From NCBI RefSeq assembly GCF_916618915.1, contig NZ_CAKAKE010000001.1, forward strand, positions 620,001-684,000: a stretch of DNA of 64,000 nt. Direction: 5' to 3'. The notes below the pieces were generated by a model. The model was given only the letters and a program-made list of their open reading frames with translations. It was not told the origin of the DNA and did no database searches. Position numbers and translations under genes: made by a program. Source of the DNA: Stenotrophomonas sp. Marseille-Q4652. GTDB taxonomy: Bacteria > Pseudomonadota > Gammaproteobacteria > Xanthomonadales > Xanthomonadaceae. Shown here in pieces: positions 41,698 through 52,640 of this stretch. Within the stretch, counting starts at the first letter, position 1. Every line of letters starts with the position of its first letter.

Positions 41698-41786
41698 GGC
41701 GGCGTGGCGGTTGGATGACAGTGGCGCACAGTGTGCCGCAGCGCGGGCGGCCGCGACCAGCGTGGCGGCGGCAAAACCTTCCCATC

Positions 41787-41815
41787 GTGTAACGGGGATG
41801 CAACTAAGCGGACAT
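41787..41815 (+). promoter_or_regulatory. Pho-box-like direct repeats upstream of the TonB receptor/phytase block
   Basis: Three 7-mers with 11-bp period, GTGTAAC (41787), ATGCAAC (41798) and CGGACAT (41809), each spaced by 4 bp, resemble the PhoB half-site CTGTCAT at 4, 3 and 5 of 7 positions. An exact CTGTCAT occurs on the minus strand at 41715-41721. The spacing is right but the match is modest. Confidence 0.3.
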
Positions 41816-41842
41816 ACCGTGCACACCCATTCTTTACACCGA

Positions 41843-44401
41843 ATGGGAACCCCCACAGTGCACACCAAGAATCCGTTGTTCGTGGCGATCGCGATCGGCC
41901 TGGGGAGCGTGGTGGCCGCCGCCGGCGCGCGCGCCGCCGATGCGGCGCCGGCCGCGGCGTCTGCGGCGACCGACCTCGATCGCATCGAAGTGCGTCCGCA
42001 GCTGGAAGCGCAGGCGCGCGCGGTCGACCTCAAGCGCGAGTCCGACGCGATCCTCGATGCGGTGTCCGCCGACGAAGTGGGCGATTACCCGGACCAGAAC
42101 GTCGCCGAATCGCTGCAGCGCCTGCCGGGCGTCAGCGTGACCCGCGACCAGGGCGAGGGCCGCTTCGTGGTGGTGCGTGGCCTGGATGCGGCGCTCAACA
42201 GCGTCAGCGTCGACGGCATCGCCATCGGCACGCCCGAGAGCGACAACCGCGCCGCGCCGATGGACGTGATCCCGTCCGAGTCGACCGAGCGGCTGAAGGT
42301 GGTCAAGTCGCCGACCCCGGACATGCCGGGCGATTCGATCGGCGGCGCGATCCTGGTGGAATCGCCCTCGGCGTTCGACCGTGACGGCCGCAGCATCCGC
42401 GCCAAGGTCGAGGCCAGCCACCAGCAGCTCAGCGGCAAGACCAGCCCGAAGGGCTCGTTCAACTACAGCGACCTGTTCGCCGACAACACCTTCGGCGTGG
42501 CGCTGGGCCTGAACTACCAGGACCGCGAGTTCCAGTCCGACAACACCCAAGGCGAGTACGACGAACTCGACAACGGCGACATGTTCATGATCCAGCAGCA
42601 GCGCCGCAAGTACTACATCGAGCGCAAGCGCTTCGGCGCCAACCTCAACCTCGACTGGCACCCGGACGCGGACAACCGCTATTACCTGCGCACGCTGTTC
42701 AGCGACTTCCAGGACGCAGAGACCCGCCAGAACACCGTCATCGACTTCGACGCCGGCGACGTGGTCGCCAATGGCGACGGCACCTACAGCGCGCCGGTGG
42801 ACGACCTCAGCAAGCGGGTGCGTTACCGCACCAAGAAGGAAAACACGCTGGCGACGAGCTTCGGCGGCGAGAACCGTTTCGACGGTGCGGTGCTGGACTA
42901 TCAGGTCGGCTACACCAAGACCGAGGAACGGGTGAACGACGAGAAGGAAGCGCGCTTCAAGCTCGACAAGAGCGTGCGTAGCGACCTCGAGGCGACCATC
43001 GACCAGACCACCGGCATGCCGCGGATCGACTTCTCCAACACCGACTGGGAAGACAACGACAACTACAGCTTCAACAAGTGGGTGCTGTCGCCGGGACGCA
43101 CCGACGACGAGGAGAAGAGCGCCAAGATCAACGTGCGCTTCGATGGCGAGAACGCCAGCTACAAGGTCGGCCTGCTCGGGCGCTGGCGCGACCGCAACGT
43201 CGACAAGAACGAGACCGAGCTGTCCGAAGGCCCTGGCATCGACCTGGCCGACTGGACCGTGTCCGCGCCGGAACACCGCCACAACAGCCTCGGCGAGGCG
43301 CTGAGTTCCTCGGTGATGAACGCCTACTGGGCCGCCTACGGCAACCAGTTCAGCGCCGACGCCGGCGATGCCGGCAGCAACGCGATCAGCACCCTGTCCG
43401 AGGATTACGTGTCCAAGGAAGACATCCTGGCCGCCTACGCGATGGGCACCTGGGACATCGGTGCGCTGCGCGTGATCGCCGGCGTGCGCGTGGAGAGCAC
43501 CCGCTTCAAGGCCAGCGGCTACCAGATCGATGTCAGCGACGATGGCGAGACCTTCACCGTCGACCCGCTGGAAGCCAGCAGCAGCTACACCAACGTGCTG
43601 CCGGGCCTGCACCTGCGCTGGGATGCCGGCAACGACTGGGTGCTGCGCGGCTCGCTCAACAAGACCGTGTCGCGCCCGGGCTTCGGCCAGATCGCCCCGC
43701 ATGCCTCGATCAACAACGATGACGAGGAAGTCGAGCTGGGCAACCCGAACCTGGAGCCGTACGAGTCCACCAACCTGGACCTGTCGTTCGAGCGCTACCT
43801 GGGCAAGACCGGCGTGCTGTCGCTGGGCCTGTTCGGCAAGTCGATCGACAACTACATCGTCGACACGGTGATCGACAACGACGCGGCCTACAGCGGCTAC
43901 GACGTCAGCATGGCGATCAACGGCGACAAGGCCAAGGTCTATGGCGCCGAGTTCAACTGGCAGCAGCAGTTCGATTTCCTGCCCGAGGGCTGGAACGGCC
44001 TGCTCGCCGGCGTCAGCGCGACCTGGCTGCACACCGATTTCGACCCGGGCCTGGAAGACCGCGCCGGCGACGACTTCACCCTGCCGCGCGCTTCGAAGAA
44101 CGTCTACACCGCATTCCTCGGCTACGAGAAGGGCGGCTTCTCCAGCCGCGTCTCGGCGGTGCATCGCAGCGAGTACCTGGACGAGCTGGGCAAGTCCAGC
44201 GCCTACGACATCTACGTCGCCGCCAATACCCAGCTGGACTTCAGCCTGGAATACCAGCTCACCGGCAACGTGCAGCTGTATTTCGATGCGTCCAACCTGC
44301 TCGACAAGCCGCTGGAACGCTACCAGGGCGACAGCGCGCACACCCAGCAGTTCGAAGAGTACGGTCGCAGCTATGCGGTCGGCCTGCGGGTGAAGCTGTG
44401 A
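41843..44401 (+). CDS. TonB-dependent receptor (Xanthomonas-Caulobacter type)
   Basis: Outer-membrane receptor of 852 residues. A signal peptide ([20 protein letters not shown]) is followed by the plug with [20 protein letters not shown] and [20 protein letters not shown], the hallmark of the TIGR01782-like subfamily. A barrel with [14 protein letters not shown] and [20 protein letters not shown] ends in [13 protein letters not shown] 41843 is used; GTG 41858 would shorten it by five residues. Overlap with the next gene, a phytase-like lipoprotein, suggests a phosphorylated ligand or inositol phosphate. Confidence 0.92.
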   Translation: MGTPTVHTKNPLFVAIAIGLGSVVAAAGARAADAAPAAASAATDLDRIEVRPQLEAQARAVDLKRESDAILDAVSADEVGDYPDQNVAESLQRLPGVSVTRDQGEGRFVVVRGLDAALNSVSVDGIAIGTPESDNRAAPMDVIPSESTERLKVVKSPTPDMPGDSIGGAILVESPSAFDRDGRSIRAKVEASHQQLSGKTSPKGSFNYSDLFADNTFGVALGLNYQDREFQSDNTQGEYDELDNGDMFMIQQQRRKYYIERKRFGANLNLDWHPDADNRYYLRTLFSDFQDAETRQNTVIDFDAGDVVANGDGTYSAPVDDLSKRVRYRTKKENTLATSFGGENRFDGAVLDYQVGYTKTEERVNDEKEARFKLDKSVRSDLEATIDQTTGMPRIDFSNTDWEDNDNYSFNKWVLSPGRTDDEEKSAKINVRFDGENASYKVGLLGRWRDRNVDKNETELSEGPGIDLADWTVSAPEHRHNSLGEALSSSVMNAYWAAYGNQFSADAGDAGSNAISTLSEDYVSKEDILAAYAMGTWDIGALRVIAGVRVESTRFKASGYQIDVSDDGETFTVDPLEASSSYTNVLPGLHLRWDAGNDWVLRGSLNKTVSRPGFGQIAPHASINNDDEEVELGNPNLEPYESTNLDLSFERYLGKTGVLSLGLFGKSIDNYIVDTVIDNDAAYSGYDVSMAINGDKAKVYGAEFNWQQQFDFLPEGWNGLLAGVSATWLHTDFDPGLEDRAGDDFTLPRASKNVYTAFLGYEKGGFSSRVSAVHRSEYLDELGKSSAYDIYVAANTQLDFSLEYQLTGNVQLYFDASNLLDKPLERYQGDSAHTQQFEEYGRSYAVGLRVKL

Positions 44402-44418
44402 TGATCAACAAGGGAACC

Positions 44419-45582
44419 ATGATGAAGCTGCATACCACCACGCTTGTCCTGGCCTGTGCGCTTGCCGGCTGCGGCAAGGCGCCGCCACCGGAACCGACCA
44501 ATGCCGCGCCGGCCGCCAACGGCGCGGCCGCGGCCGCGGACCGCGAGCCTGACGAGAACATGGAGAAGGATCCGCTGCTGAGCGAGGCCAAGGTCGCGCA
44601 CAGCGAGGTCGCCGAGGCGTTCGTGACCGCGGCCACGCCGCAGGACAACCTCGATTCGCCGGCGGCCTGGGCCGCGCCGGATGGCAAGCGCTGGGTCATC
44701 ACCACCGCCAAGAAGAGCGGCGAACTGGTGGTGTTCGACGGCGACAGCGGCGAGCGCCTGCGCACCGTCGGTGGCAAGGGCAGCGCGCCCGGGCAGATGG
44801 ATCGCCCCAACGGCGTGGCGGTGGTCGGCGACCTGGTGCTGGTGGTCGAGCGCGACAACCACCGCGTGCAGGCGTTCTCGCTGCCGGACTTCACCTCGGT
44901 CGCGGTGTTCGGTGGCGACGACCTGAAGAAGCCGTACGGCCTGTGGGCGCACGCCAAGGACGGTGGCATCGAGGTCATCGTCAGCGACAACTACATGCTC
45001 GGCGCTGACGAGGAAACCGTGCCGGCGCTGGCCGAACTGGGCCAGCGCTTCCGCCGCTACCAGCTGGTGCGCGATGGCGCGGCGTGGAAGGCCTCGTTGC
45101 AGCAGACCTTCGGCGACACCTCCGAGGCCGGCGCGATCCGCATCGCCGAATCGGTCTACGCCGATCCGGACAACAACCGCCTGTTGCTGGCCGAGGAGGA
45201 CGTGCCGACCGGCACCCGCCTGCGCGAGTACACCCTGGCCGACGGCAAGTACGCCGGTCGCGACATCGGCGCCGACCAGTTCAAGGCGCAGGCCGAGGGC
45301 ATCGCGCTGCTGGCCTGCAAGGACGGCAGCGGCTACTGGATCGGCACCGACCAGTTCAAGGACCGCAGCGTGTTCCACGTGTTCGACCGCAGGACGCTGG
45401 AGCACGTCGGCGCGTTCGCCGGCAAGCTCACCGCCAACACCGATGGCGTGTGGATGGATGCGCGCGGCAATGCGCGCTTCCCGCAGGGCGTGTTCTACGC
45501 GCTGCACGACGACCAGGCGGTGGCGGCGTTCGACTGGCGCGATGTCGCTTCGGCGCTCAAGCTCAAGGCCTGCGCGCAATGA
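44419..45582 (+). CDS. Phytase-like beta-propeller lipoprotein
   Basis: Predicted lipoprotein (LAGC lipobox, Cys near residue 17) of about 387 residues with a beta-propeller. Blocks resemble beta-propeller phytases (PF02333): NLDSPAAWAAPDGKRWVITT, KKSGELVVFDGDSGERLRTV, LLLAEEDVPTGTRLREYTL, AEGIALLACKDGSGYWIGTD and NTDGVWMDARGNARFPQGVF. Acidic residues expected to bind calcium are mostly present, but the first motif departs from the usual DDPAIW. An internal segment (MDRPNGVAVVGDLVLVVERD) is NHL-like. AAGGGA at 44410-44415 favours ATG 44419 or 44422 over 44401. Function as phytase is probable, not certain. Confidence 0.68.
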   Translation: MMKLHTTTLVLACALAGCGKAPPPEPTNAAPAANGAAAAADREPDENMEKDPLLSEAKVAHSEVAEAFVTAATPQDNLDSPAAWAAPDGKRWVITTAKKSGELVVFDGDSGERLRTVGGKGSAPGQMDRPNGVAVVGDLVLVVERDNHRVQAFSLPDFTSVAVFGGDDLKKPYGLWAHAKDGGIEVIVSDNYMLGADEETVPALAELGQRFRRYQLVRDGAAWKASLQQTFGDTSEAGAIRIAESVYADPDNNRLLLAEEDVPTGTRLREYTLADGKYAGRDIGADQFKAQAEGIALLACKDGSGYWIGTDQFKDRSVFHVFDRRTLEHVGAFAGKLTANTDGVWMDARGNARFPQGVFYALHDDQAVAAFDWRDVASALKLKACAQ

Positions 45583-46955
45583 GCCAACGCTATCCCGGGG
45601 GATGGGGCGCGGCGCTGCTGCTGGCGCTGTTACCGGCACTTGCCGGTGCCGCGCCGGCAGCCGAGCCCAACACCCAGGTGCCGAAGGGCAGTACCCATTA
45701 CGCGGCCACCGGCTTCCCGGACCGCATCGTCGCCTCGCCGGCGCAGGCCGCGGCCCATGGGTTCGCGGTGGCCTGGCGCACCGACGCCAGCGTGTCGCAG
45801 CCGGCGCTGGAGCTGGTCGTCGCCGGCGATTCGCCGGACCTGGGCGCGCCGAAAGTGTTCAAGGCGGGCACGCAGGTGCTGAAGACCGAGAACGGCGTGG
45901 CGCACCACCATCGCGTCGACATCGACGGCCTTGCGCCCGACACGCTGTACGCCTATCGCGTGCAGGGCAAGAACACCTGGGGCAGCTGGAACCACTTCCG
46001 CACCGCCGCGCCGGCGGGTACGCCGCTGACGCTGCTGTATTTCGGCGATACCCAGAACAAGAACCTGAGCCTGGTCTCGCGGGTGATCCGCCAGGCCTGG
46101 CGCAGCACGCCCGACGCGCGGCTGGCGCTGTTCGCCGGTGACCTGGTCAGCGGCAAGGATGGTGTCGACGACAGCGAGTGGGCCGAGTGGTTCGAGGCCG
46201 GGCGCTGGATGCTGGAGGGTACCGCGGTCGCGCCGGCACCGGGCAACCACGAATACCACGAGGAAGCCGAGGACACCCCGCAGGCGCGGCGCGTGCTCGG
46301 CAACCACTGGCCGGTGACGTTCGCGCTGCCGAAGAACGGCCCGGCCGCGACCGCGCAGACGACGTACTGGTTCGACCACCAGGACGTGCGCGTCGCGGTG
46401 ATCGACGGTACTTCGGCGCTGGACCTGGGCACCGGCGCGGCGCAGGCGGCGTGGCTGGACAAGGTGCTCGCCGACAACCCGCATCCGTGGTCGATCGTGC
46501 TGATCCACCAGCCGTTCTATTCGCCACGCGCCGAGCGCGACAACGCCAAGCTGGTCGAGCAGGTGCTGCCGGTGATCCGCCGGCACAAGGTCGACCTGGT
46601 GCTGCAGGGCCACGACCACACCTACGGCCGCCGCGGCGACGCCGACGCCACCACCACGCCGGTGTTCATCGTCTCGGTGGCCGGGCCGAAGCAGTACCGG
46701 CTGTCGGACTACGCGCGCAGGACGATGCAGCCGACCGGCGAGGACACCCAGCTGTACCAGGTGTTGAAAATCGATCCGCAGCACCTGTCCTACGAGTCGC
46801 GCACCGCCACCGGCCGGCTGTACGACGCGTTCGAGGTGGTACGCGACGCCGACGGCGGCAAGCGCCTGCTCGAACGCAGCGACGGCCGCATCGTCCCGCG
46901 CGACTGCGCCCGCGCGGTCTCTCCGAAGGGGCGCGAGGACCGCTGCTGGGAGTAG
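45579..46955 (+). CDS. Purple-acid-phosphatase-like metallophosphoesterase
   Basis: Exported enzyme of 458 residues: signal peptide (LLLALLPALAGAAPA), an N-terminal fibronectin-III-like domain (about 35-140, HRVDIDGLAPDTLYAYRVQG) and a calcineurin-type catalytic domain. The metal ligands are seen in YFGDTQNKNL, LFAGDLVSGKDG, APGNHEYHEE, VLIHQPFYS and LQGHDHTYGRR, the purple-acid phosphatase set. Start overlaps the phytase-like stop (ATGA). The last 33 nt recur 165 bp downstream. Probably a periplasmic phosphomonoesterase; the substrate range is unknown. Confidence 0.88.
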   Translation: MSQRYPGGWGAALLLALLPALAGAAPAAEPNTQVPKGSTHYAATGFPDRIVASPAQAAAHGFAVAWRTDASVSQPALELVVAGDSPDLGAPKVFKAGTQVLKTENGVAHHHRVDIDGLAPDTLYAYRVQGKNTWGSWNHFRTAAPAGTPLTLLYFGDTQNKNLSLVSRVIRQAWRSTPDARLALFAGDLVSGKDGVDDSEWAEWFEAGRWMLEGTAVAPAPGNHEYHEEAEDTPQARRVLGNHWPVTFALPKNGPAATAQTTYWFDHQDVRVAVIDGTSALDLGTGAAQAAWLDKVLADNPHPWSIVLIHQPFYSPRAERDNAKLVEQVLPVIRRHKVDLVLQGHDHTYGRRGDADATTTPVFIVSVAGPKQYRLSDYARRTMQPTGEDTQLYQVLKIDPQHLSYESRTATGRLYDAFEVVRDADGGKRLLERSDGRIVPRDCARAVSPKGREDRCWE

Positions 46956-47120
46956 GGCCGGGACGACGCGGGCATGGCGTGCGTCAGGCACCGGCTGTCG
47001 TGGGAGGGACTTGAGCCCCGACGCTTCGCCGGTGATGCCGGTCGGGACTGAAGTCCCTCCCACAGGCCCAGCGCCCGACCGGCCTTGCCGAAGGGGTGCG
47101 AGGACCGCTGCTGGGAGTAG
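46923..47120 (+). repeat. 33-bp direct repeat copying the end of the phosphatase gene
   Basis: Copy 1 (46923-46955) is the last 11 codons of the phosphatase gene including TAG. Copy 2 (47088-47120) is identical except for one C-to-T change. A weaker similarity extends about 15 bp further upstream of both copies (46908 and 47073). The 132 bp between the copies contain the 23-bp palindrome at 47000-47063. Confidence 0.9.
47000..47063. repeat. 23-bp inverted repeat, REP-like
   Basis: Arms 47000-47022 and 47041-47063 (beginning GTGGGAGGGACTT) pair with two mismatches around an 18-bp loop. This resembles a short interspersed palindrome family known in Xanthomonadaceae. It lies between the two copies of the 33-bp direct repeat. 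Confidence 0.75.
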
Positions 47121-47144
47121 CGCGTCGGCGGCAGCCCGCGCTTT

Positions 47145-47214
47145 TGCAGGAGCGGCTTCAGCCGCGATGAGGCTTTACCGGGAACGCCACATCGCGGCTG
47201 AAGCCGCTCCTGCA
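47145..47214. repeat. 25-bp perfect inverted repeat, GGAGCGGCTTCAGCCGCGA family
   Basis: Arms 47145-47169 and 47190-47214 are exact complements with a 20-bp loop. The core GGAGCGGCTTCAGCCGCGA is itself nearly palindromic (CGGCT/AGCCG) and belongs to a REP-type family widespread in this group of bacteria. It sits 80 bp before the pyrophosphatase start. Confidence 0.85.
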
Positions 47215-47294
47215 ACCGCTGATTCATCTCGGGACTGATGTCCCCCACTCCGGCACAGCGGCCACCGCTGCGTCGCCTGCATCGAGGAAATCTC

Positions 47295-47918
47295 ATGATC
47301 CGTTCCTTCCTGCTGCGCACCGCCTTGCCGGCGCTGCTGCTTGCCAGCGTCGGCGCCAGCGCCGGCGAGTTCGCCCGCAATCCGCTGCTGGCCGCGCAAC
47401 CGAAGAACGCGCCGGATGAGGTCAACCTGGCGGTGGAGATTCCCGCCGGTAGCTTCACCAAGTACGAGACCAACGAGGACGGACTGGTGTTCGTCGACCG
47501 CTTCCAGTCGATGCCGGTCGCGTATCCGGCCAACTACGGCTCGATGCCGAGCACGCTGGCCGGCGACAACGATCCGCTCGACGCGCTGGTGCTGACCCGC
47601 GAGCCGCTGCATCCGGGCGTGCTGATCGCATTCCGTCCGATCGGCGTGCTGCGGATGATCGACAAGGGCGAGCACGACGAGAAGATCATCGGCGTGCCGA
47701 CCGACAAGGTCGACCCGACCTACGCCAACATCCGCGACCTCAATGATCTGCCGGAGATCGAGCGCCAGCGCATCGAGGCGTTCTTCCGCGTCTACAAGGA
47801 ACTGCCGGCCGGTCGCAACACGGTCGAGCTGCATGGCTGGGGCGATGCCGCCGAGGCCAGGACCGTCATCGCCGACGCGCTGAAGCGCTTCGCACAGGCG
47901 CATCCGAAAGCGCGTTGA
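47295..47918 (+). CDS. Exported family I inorganic pyrophosphatase
   Basis: Hydrolyses pyrophosphate to phosphate. The 207-residue protein has an N-terminal signal peptide (FLLRTALPALLLASVGASAG) not found in the cytoplasmic enzyme. The catalytic core keeps the family I pattern: EIPAGSFTKYE, YPANYGSMPSTLAGDNDPLD (metal-binding Asp residues), RPIGVLRMIDKGEHDEK and the C-terminal FFRVYKELPAG with GRNTVELHGWGD. ATG 47295 opens the signal. It is bracketed by repeat elements, 340 bp from the phosphatase gene, so probably a separate transcript though in the same functional group. Confidence 0.9.
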   Translation: MIRSFLLRTALPALLLASVGASAGEFARNPLLAAQPKNAPDEVNLAVEIPAGSFTKYETNEDGLVFVDRFQSMPVAYPANYGSMPSTLAGDNDPLDALVLTREPLHPGVLIAFRPIGVLRMIDKGEHDEKIIGVPTDKVDPTYANIRDLNDLPEIERQRIEAFFRVYKELPAGRNTVELHGWGDAAEARTVIADALKRFAQAHPKAR

Positions 47919-47934
47919 GCGCAGGGATGGGCGG

Positions 47935-48090
47935 CCCTCATCCGCCCTTCGGGCACCTTCTCCCTACAAGGGGACTGCTGTCCCGCAAGCGGGAGAAGGA
48001 ATGAAGTCCTGCAGCCCGGCAACCAGCAGACCCGCATGAACCATCCCTTCTCCCGCACGCGGGAGAAGGTGCCCGAAGGGCGGATGAGGG
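47935..48090. repeat. 30-bp perfect inverted repeat with nested hairpins
   Basis: Arms 47935-47964 and 48061-48090 are exact complements, separated by 96 bp. Inside, CTTCTCCCGC/GCGGGAGAAG (48047-48068) and TCCCGC/GCGGGA (47981-47994) form competing stems, one sharing bases with the outer arm. The 205-bp stretch between the pyrophosphatase and aminotransferase genes holds nothing else. The element can act as a bidirectional barrier between converging genes. Confidence 0.88.
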
Positions 48091-48123
48091 GCTGTCCTCG
48101 ACCACACGCCCCGCAGCAGCTCC

Positions 48124-49620
48124 TCAGGCCGCGGCGGCCTGCTCGCGCCGGGGGCCTTCGCGCAGGGCGCGGCCGACCATCGACACCAGCAGGTCCAGTT
48201 CCTCGTCATCCATCATGAACTGCGGGGTGAAGCGCAGCGAGTTCTCGCCGCCGTGGATGACGTTGATGCCGTGGCGACGCAGCCATTCCTCGGTGGACCC
48301 GGCGCCGTAGCACTTGAACTGCGGAGCCAGCTCGCAGGAGAACAGCAGGCCGGTGCCCTGGACCTTGGTGATCAGGCCGCCCAGCTGGTCCTTCAGTGCC
48401 TCCAGCTTGCGCACCGCCGCCTGCCCGCGCTCGCGGATGTTGTCGCGCACCTGCGGGGTGAGCTGGGCCAGGGTGGCGCAGGCCACGTCCAGCGCACGCG
48501 GGTTGGCGGTCATGGTGTTGCCATAGATGCCCTTGCGGTACAGGCCGGCGGCCTGCTCGCTGACGGCCAGCACCGACAGCGGGAACTGGGCGGCATTGAG
48601 CGCCTTGGAGTAGGTTTCCATGTCCGGCGGATCCAGCGATTCAAAGCCCGGGTAGTCGACCACCGACAGCACGCCGTGCACGCGCAGGCCGGCCTGGATC
48701 GAGTCGACCAACAGCAGGCTGCCGTGGGCGCGGGTGAGTTCTCGGGCCACCGCGTAGAACGCAGGCGGCAGCGCCCGGCCGGGGTCGCCTTCGCCCATCA
48801 CCGGCTCCAGGAACACCGCCTCGATGAACCAGCCATTGGCCTCGGCGTCGGCGAACGCGCGCTTGAGCGCGTCGGCGTCGTACGGGGCGATGGCGATCAC
48901 CGAATCCTCGCCCCGGTAGCTGGCCAGGTGCTGCTGGTAGGTGCGTCGGGTGGAATCGGAATACAGCGCCGGGCGCTCGGTACGGCCGTGGAAGCTGCCC
49001 TTGACCACCACGCGCTTGATCGTGGCACCGGCATGGCGGGCGCCGTCGTCGGTCTGCAGCTTGGCGTTGACGTCGACGATGCGTGCGGCCAGGCCCACCG
49101 ACTCGGAGCCGGAGTTGAGGCACATGAAATGCGAGAACGGGCAGCCGCCGCGGGTGTGGCCGATCTCCCTGCGCAGTGCGCGCACGAAGCGCTGCTGCGA
49201 CAGGCTCGGGGTCATGATGTTGGCCATCACCTGCGGGCGCGCCATCGCTTCGAGCACCTCCGCCGGGGTGTGGCCGTAGCCGAGCATGCCGTAGCCGCCG
49301 GCGTCGTACAGCACCGCGCCCTTGAGGGTGATCACCCACGGGCCGCGGGCAGCCAGTGCGACGTACGGGGTTACGCAGTCATCGGCGTAGAAGTTGACGA
49401 AGCCCGACTGCAGGGTCTGGATCTGCGCGGCCTCGTCCAGGTCCAGCAGTTCGGCGAATTCGCCGGCCACGCGCTGGAACTCATCGGCAGCGGCCTGGAT
49501 GGCCTCGCGCAGGACCGGGTGGCTGGCCGCCAGGCGCTCCACGGAAGCATCGTCCAACCCTTCGGTCAGGCGGGCGCCGGCGTGGGCGCGCAGGGGGGCG
49601 AGGGGGCCGAGTACGGTCAT
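48124..49620 (-). CDS. Class III PLP-dependent aminotransferase
   Basis: Fold-type I aminotransferase of the ornithine/4-aminobutyrate group, 498 residues. Seen are YDAGGYGMLGYGHTPAEVLE, CLNSGSESVGLAARIVD, KGSFHGRTERPALYS, FLEPVMGEGDPGR, LLLVDSIQAGLRVHG and the PLP lysine region ETYSKALNAAQFPLSV. The N-terminal ~80 residues are longer than usual. GGAG six bp before ATG 49620 supports that start; 49626 is the alternative. Divergent from an Lrp/AsnC gene, so amino-acid responsive control is likely. Substrate not identifiable. Confidence 0.85.
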   Translation of the reverse strand: MTVLGPLAPLRAHAGARLTEGLDDASVERLAASHPVLREAIQAAADEFQRVAGEFAELLDLDEAAQIQTLQSGFVNFYADDCVTPYVALAARGPWVITLKGAVLYDAGGYGMLGYGHTPAEVLEAMARPQVMANIMTPSLSQQRFVRALRREIGHTRGGCPFSHFMCLNSGSESVGLAARIVDVNAKLQTDDGARHAGATIKRVVVKGSFHGRTERPALYSDSTRRTYQQHLASYRGEDSVIAIAPYDADALKRAFADAEANGWFIEAVFLEPVMGEGDPGRALPPAFYAVARELTRAHGSLLLVDSIQAGLRVHGVLSVVDYPGFESLDPPDMETYSKALNAAQFPLSVLAVSEQAAGLYRKGIYGNTMTANPRALDVACATLAQLTPQVRDNIRERGQAAVRKLEALKDQLGGLITKVQGTGLLFSCELAPQFKCYGAGSTEEWLRRHGINVIHGGENSLRFTPQFMMDDEELDLLVSMVGRALREGPRREQAAAA

Positions 49621-49739
49621 GCTCATCTCCAGAATCGTTGCTGAACCATCCATTATCAGCAGCGAGCTGTCATTTGGCAGAGACGATTTGCGCAGGAAAC
49701 CGTATTATTTCGTCGGATCGACGACATGATTCCGACGAT

Positions 49740-50171
49740 ATGAAGACTTCGCCCTCCGACGAGCAACTGCTTTCGCTGCTGCGCGAGGACGCCCGTGCCT
49801 CCACCGCGCAGATTGCGCGGCGGCTCGGGCTGTCCCGCACCACGGTGCAGAGTCGCATCGACCGGCTGGAGCAGCAGGGGGTGATCCGTGGCTACACCGT
49901 GCGTACCCACGAGGACTACGAACACGGCGCGATCCGCGCCCACATCATGATCACCGTGCTGCCCAAGAAGATGACCTCGGTGGTGATGGCGCTGCGCGAG
50001 ATACCCGAGGTGCGCGAGCTGCATTCGGTCAGCGGCGAGTACGACCTGATCGCTCTGGGCGTGGTGCGTGCAGTCAACGACATGGACGTGCTGACCGACG
50101 CCATCGGTGCGATCGAGGGGGTGGAACGCACCACGTCCTCGATCATCCTGTCGACCAAGTTCGAGCGCTGA
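49740..50171 (+). CDS. Lrp/AsnC family transcriptional regulator
   Basis: Amino-acid-responsive regulator of 143 residues: winged helix-turn-helix at residues 5-50 ([18 protein letters not shown] and [19 protein letters not shown]), then the RAM/ligand domain with [20 protein letters not shown]. The family usually regulates its own gene and a divergent target; here the target would be the aminotransferase 120 bp away. ATG 49740 is the natural start; the frame upstream enters the intergenic region. Confidence 0.95.
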   Translation: MKTSPSDEQLLSLLREDARASTAQIARRLGLSRTTVQSRIDRLEQQGVIRGYTVRTHEDYEHGAIRAHIMITVLPKKMTSVVMALREIPEVRELHSVSGEYDLIALGVVRAVNDMDVLTDAIGAIEGVERTTSSIILSTKFER

Positions 50172-50175
50172 GCGG

Positions 50176-50191
50176 GGCGCCGGCCGGCGCC
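50176..50191. repeat. 16-bp GC palindrome before queA
   Basis: GGCGCCGGCCGGCGCC is a perfect palindrome, followed by two further GGCGCCGGGCGG-type repeats. A TACAAT hexamer at 50218-50223 is the likely -10 box for queA, so the palindrome may be upstream structure or a terminator for the Lrp-type gene. Confidence 0.5.
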
Positions 50192-50242
50192 GGGCGGCGC
50201 CGGGCGGGGCAGGGGCCTACAATACCGGCCCCCCGAATCGAT

Positions 50243-52520
<2,278 letters not shown>

Positions 52521-52640
52521 GGCCCGTCTTGGCGCCGGGGACGAGTTTCCGGCGCCGTGGCATACTTCACGGCTGATTACCGTTTCGCGCCTGCCGCACC
52601 GGAACCTCCCGGGCGGTGGATGCCCAACCAAGGACACATG

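Noticed and set aside
41834..44341. 835-codon minus-strand frame over the second TonB receptor
   Set aside because: Antisense of a receptor with full plug and barrel motifs; no domain or ribosome site of its own.
49638..49739. 34-residue extension of the Lrp/AsnC regulator
   Set aside because: It would place the start inside the promoter region shared with the aminotransferase, and the helix-turn-helix normally begins near the N-terminus.
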